Source of the DNA: Rachicladosporium sp. CCFEE 5018
Taxonomy: Eukaryota > Ascomycota > Dothideomycetes > Cladosporiales > Cladosporiaceae
Reading direction: 5' to 3'
Assembly: GCA_002077045.2 (NCBI GenBank)
Contig: KZ111153.1
Span: 624,860 to 688,859, forward strand
DNA: 64,000 nucleotides
Program-made: the position numbers and the translations under genes
Notes under the pieces: model-generated
Seen by the model: only the letters and a program-made list of their open reading frames with translations
Told to the model about the DNA's origin: nothing
Database searches by the model: none
In this document: in pieces, positions 56,774 through 64,000 of the stretch
Position numbering within the stretch: position 1 is the stretch's first letter
Layout: every line of letters begins with the position of its first letter

Positions 56774-57794
56774 ATGGGTGTCGACGATTCTGTCTATTTG
56801 GCGAAGCTTGCCGAGCAAGCCGAGCGCTATGAGGGTATAGCATTTTCAGAAATCTCCGCACGACGCGCCGTCCACTGACAATGCAAAGAGATGGTCGAGA
56901 ACATGAAGAACGTCGCCTCCGCAGATCAGGAGCTCACAGTCGAGGAGCGCAATCTTTTGTCTGTCGCCTACAAGAACGTGATTGGTGCTCGTCGTGCCTC
57001 GTGGCGCATCGTTACCTCCATCGAGCAGAAGGAGGAGAGCAAGGGCAATGAGCAGCAGGTGTCTCTGATCAAGTCGTACCGTCAAAAGATCGAGGCCGAG
57101 CTCGCCAAGATCTGCGAGGACATCCTCGAGGTGTTGGAGAAGCATCTCATTCCTTCCGCCCAGAGCGGCGAGTCGAAGGTGTTCTACCACAAGATGTATG
57201 TTGACACACTCCATCGAGCGGCCTTCTACGATACTGACGAGGTGCCCTCTATAGGAAGGGCGACTACCACCGTTACCTCGCCGAGTTCGCCATGGGTGAC
57301 AAACGCAAGACATCCGCCGACAAGTCTCTTGAGGCGTACCAGGCTGCTACTGAGGTTGCTGCCACCGACCTCGCACCTACCCACCCCATCCGCCTCGGTC
57401 TGGCCCTGAACTTCTCGGTCTTCTACTATGAGATCTTGAACTCACCAGACAAGGCCTGCCAAATGGCCAAGACCTCGTTTGACGAGGCTATTGCTGGTGC
57501 GTAGTATCGTATGCGTTGAGGTATGGCGGTTCTGACAGAGTCGCAGAGCTTGACACCCTGTCCGAGGAGAGCTACAAGGACTCCACGCTCATCATGCAAC
57601 TCCTCCGCGACAACTTGGTAAGCTCACCTGGGACACTACACTTGTGCTCGTGCTGATATACCCTCTAGACGCTCTGGACATCGTCCGAAGCCGAGCCTGC
57701 AGGCGAGACCAGCGGCGAAGCCGCCCCGGCTACGACCGAGAGCAAGGACACCTCCGATGCGCCCGTCGGCGAGGAGACTAAGCCTGCGCAGTAG
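56774..57794 (+). CDS. BMH1: 14-3-3 protein
   Basis: Five exons: 56774-56834, 56889-57195, 57255-57496, 57547-57617 and 57669-57794; introns 50-59 bp. The total is 807 nt, 268 aa. Hallmarks in order: YLAKLAEQAERYEEMVENM, RNLLSVAYKNVIGARRASWR, KMKGDYHRYLAEF, RLGLALNFSVFYYEI and KDSTLIMQLLRDNLTLW. The last of these is completed across intron 4. The C-terminal tail is acidic and variable, as usual. 14-3-3 dimers bind phosphoserine motifs and regulate signalling, polarity and metabolism. The phosphopeptide-binding Lys, Arg, Arg and Tyr positions are present. Confidence 0.97.
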
Positions 57795-59130
57795 ACTCTC
57801 CCATCAGAATCACACCTACACAGGTCGCTTGAACCTACGCGGCCATCCTCTCTCTCTAGCAATGTGCGTACTGGCAAGCCTCGGCGATCGGGATAGCGTG
57901 GGTCATGTCTTACGGAAGGGGCTATGAGTGACACGGCGGGTATAAGCAAATATCCTATCGAAATGCCTGAGAGCTGGTAGTTCGTACCATGTCCTATGAC
58001 TACATGAGCTTCGTTACATGAACTGTGTCTTACCCATCAATGCCAACCCCCGTTTGCCGAATCGGCACGTGACACAATCTCTTCGAGTTTCCGCGGCGAC
58101 TCAGACCCGTCGTATCCATCCAACACGTAATGTAATCACAGTACTTGGTCCACACATCCTACATCACGTTCACATCACCCTCCATCAGACCCTTCCCGCG
58201 TGAGGTACACGCCTTACAGCATTTGCGACCGGTAAGCCACCGCATTTTCCCTTGCCACGCCCAGGACCCAAACTCTCGGGATGATCTGCAACTCTGGGCG
58301 ATCCTTGTCGAGTGTGGCACTGTTGAAACAGAGGAGCTGGCATTGCACTATAAGATGCTGCACGAGATGCAGTGCGTGCTGCAGGTCCTACGTCGGCCAA
58401 CATCGCTTCGGCATTGCCAGCGAAATGCCGATGCAAGTGCACGCTGCGCTGGATGTCTCTCCGCTGGCCCAAAGGGTCCCCTCGAGAAGCAGAGCTTACG
58501 TGCATGATGTGTCTCCGCTTCTCGGCGGCGCACCCGCAATTCACGCCTGGCGACCTCTCTGCGACCACGCATCTCCATCCCGGCTTGCCGTCTCTACCTG
58601 AACGCCTTGCTACGCTGTCCTACCCATCACTGCCCATCCTCCTTCACCCATAGGCTGCGCTGTCATTACTGCGCAACGGTTTCCTTGGCTCACACATTGC
58701 ACCTCGCAGATTTGTCTCCTGCTCTTTCCGCGACCTTTCCGCAGCCTCACCTGCGCGCATCCCTCCACTTCAGCACCAACGCGATTTTCGAGCAGTCCGA
58801 CTTCACTTCGGTGCGGCTTCACTTCGGAAAGAACGACCGGTATTGCGATTGCAATATTGCCTTGACTTCAGATTAGTCAGCCTTATTCAAGTCATCACTG
58901 CAGATCACCTTGTGCAGCGCTACGTCAACTCATAACGGCCGGTCAAGCATCTTTACTTGCCTCGAGAGCGTGAGTCACCCACTCCCTATTGTCGCGCGAC
59001 AATGCGGGCTCAGCTCCGTCACCATCGGGTACTAACGGCTAGCGGCGCGTGCAGATCCTAGTACCTTTCGAGATATTGAATTCCCGTCACTTCACTGCTT
59101 CAACGAAGTCACACGGCACACGAACTAATC
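57795..59130. other. Intergenic upstream of RRM gene
   Basis: About 1.3 kb; the part near 58600-58850 is pyrimidine-rich, with CTTCACTTCGG occurring twice around 58800-58830. Short frames only; no gene supported. Confidence 0.45.
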
Positions 59131-60612
59131 ATGAGTTTCCCCAACTTCGGCGAGGCCGGCGCGCAGCCGCAGCAGCAGCAGGCACCGGAAGAGCAGGGCG
59201 GGTTCGAGCAGGGTGGATTCGACCAGAGTGCTTTTCAGCAGCAAGGCTTCAATGCGCCAGGTGCGGGGCAGCCGCAGATGGGTCAACAGCAGATGGGGCA
59301 ACAGATGGGTCAGCAGATGGAACAGCAGATGGGTCAGCCGATGGACCCGAACCAGCAGCAGGGCCAGTTCCCGGGCGGACCAATGGGTGGTGCGCAGGGT
59401 CCTGGAGGACAGCCGCCAGGACCAGACTCGAAGACGACCCTCTGGTGAGTACATGTGATACGTTCTGGACTCGCTGCCATTCACTGACATGCAATCAGGA
59501 TGGGTGAACTTGAGCCATGGATCGACGAGAACTTCGTCCGGAGCGTGTGGTTCAACATGGGCTACCAAGTTAACGTCAAGATGATCCGCGACAAATTCTC
59601 TGGGTACGTCGATGGAATGCCCGCAGAGTCCGACCAGTCACTCACTTCATCTCACAGAAGCAACGCCGGCTACTGCTTCGTCGACTTCGACAACACCGAT
59701 GCCGCCGGCAAGGCGCTACAGCTCAACGGGCAGATCATTCCTAACTCGAATCGTCAATTCAAGTTGAACTGGGCTTCTGGAGGCGGTCTCGCTGATCGCG
59801 AACGTGGTGACCGCGGACCGGAGTACTCTATCTTTGTTGGCGATCTCGGACCGGAAGTCAATGAGTACGTCCTCATGTCACTGTTTCAGGGGAAATTCAA
59901 TTCCTGCAAGTCGGCCAAGATCATGTCCGATCCCATCAGCGGCCTCTCGCGCGGGTATGGCTTCGTGCGCTTCGCCGATGAGGGTGAGCAGCAGCGTGCT
60001 CTTCATGATATGCAGGGCGTCTACTGCGGGAACCGACCGATGCGCATCAGTACTGCTACACCGAAGAACAAGACAGGTGGCGGTCCACCAGGCGGTATGG
60101 GAGGCCCGATGCAGCAGGGTGGTCCAAGTGGTATGGGCGTCTACTCCATGGGCGCTCCACCAATGGCTGGTGGCTACTACGGCGCACCCCAGCCGATGAA
60201 CCAGTTCACCGACCCTAACAACACCACTGTCTTCGTCGGCGGACTGTCTGGCTACGTCACTGAGGATGAGCTGCGTTCATTCTTCCAAGGCTTTGGCGAG
60301 ATCACCTACGTCAAGATCCCGCCTGGCAAGGGCTGTGGCTTCGTCCAATTTGTCCAGCGTCATGCTGCCGAGATGGCCATCAACCAGATGCAAGGCTATC
60401 CTATCGGCAACTCGCGTGTCCGCCTTAGTTGGGGACGCTCGCAGAACAACTCCGGCCCAGCTGGCACCCCTTACCGACCTGCTCCACCACCACCGGTCTA
60501 CCCATCCATGGGCATGCCACCTCAGCACCCTTACGGGAACTTTGCTCCCATGAAGGTACGTCTACCGCCTGTACCTGTAGTATCTGACATCACTGACATC
60601 ACCTCACAGTAA
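59131..60612 (+). CDS. NAM8/NGR1-like protein with three RRMs
   Basis: Exons 59131-59444, 59499-59603, 59658-60555 and 60610-60612; introns all 54 bp. Coding length is 1320 nt, 439 aa. The N-terminus is Gln/Gly/Met-rich with a MGQQ repeat (residues about 50-72). RRM1 starts at WMGELEPWIDENFVR and is split by intron 2. RRM2 is YSIFVGDLGPEVNEYVL...GYGFVRF. A Gly/Met-rich linker precedes RRM3 (TTVFVGGLSGYVTEDEL...GCGFVQF). This arrangement matches Nam8/Ngr1/Csx1-type proteins acting in U1-dependent splicing or mRNA turnover. The last exon is only the stop codon TAA. If the last intron is retained, 18 more residues are added before the same stop. Confidence 0.93.
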
Positions 60613-61425
60613 GCGTATCCTTCATCCTTCTTGCCTTGAGTGAGACAGCGCTTTAGCGGGAGTTGGTTAACAACAAAATTACTGGGGTACCACGACACAT
60701 GCTTTATTAACACTCTCAACTGCATCTCTTCCTTGCTTGCCACAGCGTCTTCCAGCGACGGCGTTGGTGATGAGACGATGAATGAATATGGCACGAACGA
60801 CTCTTGCTCTTGGCGTGGGAAACGCCATCAAAATGCATCTGGGCTGTGATGGGGAGGGGAATTTGGGATCGGACTCGGACCTGGGCTGCGAGGCCTGGTG
60901 GGGAATGCGATACTGCTGGAACTGGAGAACATCAGGGGTAGGGTGAGGATGGTGATATGTGTTGATACGCTCGTGAGAGCCGTCAGCATCTTCCCACCTG
61001 ACTAGCCATACTGTGTAGATGATGACTATTGCTCTGCAGTCAGAATATGACGTCTGCACGGCCCTTCTCAATGTCCCATCCAATCTCTTCACTTGTCACC
61101 GCAACATCGAGTATGTGCTAACACTTCGCAGCCGCGTCAAACCGATTCGTGAGTATCGGCGTCGCAATTTCCCGCCACAAGAAACCGCCATGCTCCTTCC
61201 CAGTGAGCACCTTCCGGCGTTGCGCAAACCCAATGTGAACCTCAGATCTTGCGCCCATTTCCTCAGTCACTAGTATCGGAGACTTCTCTTCACCACCACG
61301 TTTACACATCCTCATCGAGGGCACTGATTGCGCGGCGCCGCTAGTAGCACCAGATTAACGTATCCTTTGGTATCAGCAGATACCGGCATACACCGCACTC
61401 CGTACCTGCCATCAACACCAGCAAC
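60613..61425. other. Intergenic
   Basis: About 810 bp between same-strand genes. Short frames only; could hold untranslated leader of the next gene. Confidence 0.45.
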
Positions 61426-63366
61426 ATGCGCTATCAGGACTGGGATGTGCTCCTCTTCCCAGAAGGCTCGCATGTGCCGTTGAAGGAGTTCAAGACGACT
61501 TGCTATGCGGTACAGTCGAGCGGCGATGCTGAATACAGCAGCTCCGCGTACGCAGGTGGTGAAATTCTTGATCGGACCATATGGGCCAGACGGATTCATT
61601 GCTGACTCTGCGTTCCTAGTCCACACCGTCACGCCACTGCTCACGACCTTCGTGCCCGGCATCCCAATGAATCACAGCTTCACCATCTCCGTGCATGCTT
61701 GGGTGCCTGCGTTGCATCCTGAGGTGAACAAGGGCGATCAGCTGCACAAGAGGTACAAGTGGCAGGTGCGAGTGCTTATCAACGGACTATGCGTGTCGCA
61801 AGTCGTCCTTCGACTAATCTGATCGTGAGCATCTCTAACACCGAGCAGGACGCAGAAGATCCCGGCAGTGGTCACCTGGCCGCAGGTCATCAGTAAGATG
61901 ACTTTTCGAGTCCCTAACAAAAGAGTGTTTGCTAACAGAGGTATAGACAACGGTAGTCCAGGACATGCATACCCAATGCCACTGCGCTTCCCCCCGTTCG
62001 CCAGAGCGACTGGCCAGCAGCGCGAGTGGGATCCCGCGGCCGACGTCGGGCGAGTGAAGATCGAGCTGTCGGCTGGCTACGACATGTATGATGCAGGAGA
62101 TTGGCTCTTTCGCAAGCTCGCCACCACTGCGTGTTTCTCATTCTATCCAGCGCCGATGGGTTAGTCGACACTGTCTCCCCACCCAAGATACTTCAAACTG
62201 ACATTCTGCAGACCACCTCGAAAAAGTCGGCATCGCGTGGCCGAGTAAGCAAATGTTCGACAACCCGTTGCAAATCGCCTCACCTGCCACGCCTCGCTCG
62301 ATGCTCCAAGACTACGGCAAGCCAAGCGACTACCATAGACGTAGCGTGAGCCATGGCAGCATCGGAATGTCTTCATCGCCTTCGATGGCACTCCCACATC
62401 CGCCGCCGCCTACGCCAGCGTACGCACATCAGTTGTACCAGAGCTTCTCTCAGGATGCCCACAGCAACTACGACTTGAGCAGCAGATCGACGTCAGTATA
62501 CAGTAATTTGGGTCTCTCTGGCGCGGCAGAGTCATTGTCTACTGGCCTCAAGGATAGCTACACAGTTGGCCGGACACCGCAAGTCGAGAAGAATCGCATA
62601 TCCAGCGAGCAGATGAGCCGCCTCATCCAGGCTCTGGGTCCAGATCAAAAGCAGCAACTCACTCAATCTCTTACCTCGTCTCAAGCCATGCCACCGCCAC
62701 CATTGCCGTTGCACGCCATCACCGCAAAGCATAACCGCACGGATCGGCGTGCATCCTTCGGCCAGCCGGAAAAGTATGAGCTCACAGAGGACAAGGTGAC
62801 GGACTACGGAAATGATCATCGTGGCCTATGCCGCAGCTCGGACGTGAGCATGCATGCCGACTGCACACACTACCCGGCTTGCATGTTCGAGAATGACATG
62901 GGTCAAATACTGCATAGCAGTCCAATCATGCCCGCTACCGTCATCAAGGGAAAGAAGGAAGGCTCATCGCCAAATCCACGTAAGTCGGCTGAACTACGTT
63001 GAATGGGCAAAGACTGACCGCGATCCAGCTCGCGACTTCATGTCCACCATCCTAACTCCTACCTCGCCCAAGGCAGCCCAGACACCAAGTGCAGACCACA
63101 TGTCCGTCACCGAGTCCAGCCCGGCAAACTCCACGGGTCGTAAGCATAGTCGCTACGCTCTGCGTGACCTACCCATCGACAATGGCTCGCCCGAGAAGAA
63201 TGTGAACCAGTCCGGCAAGAAGTCTACGTCTCGCAAAGTCAGCAGGACTTCGATGAGCTCGGATGCTTCGACCGCGTCTAGGAAGGCGAAGGGACGAAGC
63301 AACGTGATGGGAATGCATGTGAACACTGACGAGGACAAGGAAAATGTCATGATTGTGGATGCTTGA
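61426..63366 (+). CDS. Uncharacterised 561-aa fungal protein, six exons
   Basis: Exons 61426-61509, 61556-61801, 61856-61892, 61947-62159, 62212-62979 and 63029-63366; introns 46-54 bp. The total is 1686 nt, 562 codons. Every phase matches, which strongly supports the model. The N-terminal ~200 residues look like a compact beta-rich domain: MRYQDWDVLLFPEGSHVPLKE, then PDGFIADSAFLVHTVTP, SFTISVHAWVPA, and VGRVKIELSAGYD, ending FSFYPAPMDHLEKVGIAWPS. The rest is low-complexity, Ser/Pro/Gln-rich, then Lys/Ser-rich with SGKKSTSRKVSR near the end. No transmembrane segment is visible. I do not recognise a named domain. The domain-plus-disordered-tail architecture is compatible with a regulatory protein, but that is a guess. 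Confidence 0.85.
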
Positions 63367-63616
63367 GGTGGTGGCAGTGAGTCGCGGTGCTCGCTACTGG
63401 GTGGTGTGTCGCTGTTGCTGTTTGGTGCGCTCACATGCACTCGCACCGGTTGTCGGAGTAGTAGTCGAGCCGCCGGTAGATTGGTCGACCAGACGGAAAG
63501 AAGCGAAGTCTAGCTGTCCAAGTAGTATTTGTACTATACTGCATGTACTATATGCCCACTCATATGCATCGTCCAACATCGGCCAATGTGTCCGAAATGC
63601 TGCTCAACACATGAAC

Positions 63617-64000
63617 TTATGCCTTGGGCGGAATGCCCAACGCCTGCTGCGCAACAGCATCCGCCTGCTTCTCCGCATGCGCGCCCAACTCGCCCGACTC
63701 CCTCCCCTCAGCAAACACCTTATCAAAATCATACTCAGCCCACCTAATATCCGGGTTCAAGCCCGCGAACTTCCAAACGCCCTCAACCTTCCTATACCAG
63801 TGCGTATTATAACTATGCGCATGTCCCTTAACCAGGACCTCCTTTCTGCTAGCATCCTTGTACTTCTGGTGCGGCACGCGAAGCTGATGGTAGCCAATAA
63901 TGCTCTCATCGTCGACTTTCTCCCATTTCGTGCCGCCGATGAAGTGCTGTGTCATTAGGAGAGGATCGCCGAGGACTTTTGGGTCGCGCGCCATGGCGAG
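63617..64000 (-). CDS. SCD1: Scytalone dehydratase (DHN-melanin), 3' part
   Basis: The last 127 residues; the gene enters from the right edge, so the N-terminus is outside. Visible family sequence: LGDPLLMTQHFIGGTKWEKV (contains the active-site His of the TQHF motif), GYHQLRVPHQKYKD, KGHAHSYNTHWYRKV (second active-site His) and VWKFAGLNPDIRW. The tail ends LGIPPKA. The enzyme dehydrates scytalone and vermelone to 1,3,8-THN and 1,8-DHN on the way to melanin. No other melanin gene is in the window; the flank to the right is unseen. Confidence 0.95.
   Translation of the reverse strand, partial: LAMARDPKVLGDPLLMTQHFIGGTKWEKVDDESIIGYHQLRVPHQKYKDASRKEVLVKGHAHSYNTHWYRKVEGVWKFAGLNPDIRWAEYDFDKVFAEGRESGELGAHAEKQADAVAQQALGIPPKA

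Noticed and set aside
59280..59350. DNA-level tandem repeat (CAGATGGGTCAG-like)
   Set aside because: It is the coding sequence for the Met/Gly/Gln-rich N-terminus of the NAM8-like protein, so noted there rather than as a separate element.

Overview
This window looks like nuclear DNA of a filamentous ascomycete (Pezizomycotina), most likely a melanised Dothideomycete. The evidence is: dense genes on both strands; short introns, mostly 46-62 bp, with GT(A/G)NG donors and CTNAC branch points; and fungus-specific genes (AbaA-type TEA factor, ATG2, TRK transporter, RAX1, scytalone dehydratase, a cerato-platanin relic). The order-level placement is inference. I rebuilt exon structures by hand. Nearly all spliced models have coding lengths divisible by three and restore family motifs across each junction.

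Layout. 0-5 kb: an uncharacterised 467-aa four-exon gene, then RAX1 (RGS/bud-site family). 5-13 kb: CCC1-type Fe/Mn transporter, Ran GTPase, HSL-type alpha/beta hydrolase, aldehyde dehydrogenase. 13-20 kb: AbaA-like TEA regulator, MRD1 (rRNA processing), and LC8 dynein light chain in six small exons. 20-27 kb: TRK potassium transporter, an uncharacterised single-pass membrane protein, and an ADGF/CECR1-type deaminase. 27-34 kb: ATG2, broken by an apparent -1 frameshift. 34.6-37.5 kb: two unrelated genes, a 2OG-Fe(II) dioxygenase and RAD3/XPD, brought into one frame only by a 100-N scaffold gap. 38-50 kb: listerin (LTN1), a cold-shock-domain protein, nucleolar FKBP (FPR3/4) and REV1. 50.5-55.5 kb: a decayed stretch with a broken CorA-like transporter, a conserved 243-aa protein, a 17-bp minisatellite and a cerato-platanin gene with a premature stop. 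56.8-64 kb: 14-3-3, a NAM8/NGR1-like three-RRM protein, a six-exon 561-aa protein of unknown function, and the 3' part of scytalone dehydratase (DHN melanin), cut by the window edge.

Most genes are housekeeping and do not form a cluster or operon. Functional neighbours include RAD3 and REV1 (DNA repair) and RAD3/LTN1 as a divergent pair. ADGF/ATG2 is another divergent pair, sharing a promoter with a tandem GATA-motif repeat that would suit nitrogen-starvation control. I found no CRISPR, tRNA, rRNA or intact transposon. No wholly new system is evident. The most interesting items are the decayed 50-55 kb island, the GATA repeat, the AbaA-type sites upstream of the abaA homologue, and unusual splicing (a GC-AG intron, a stop-only terminal exon, microexons).
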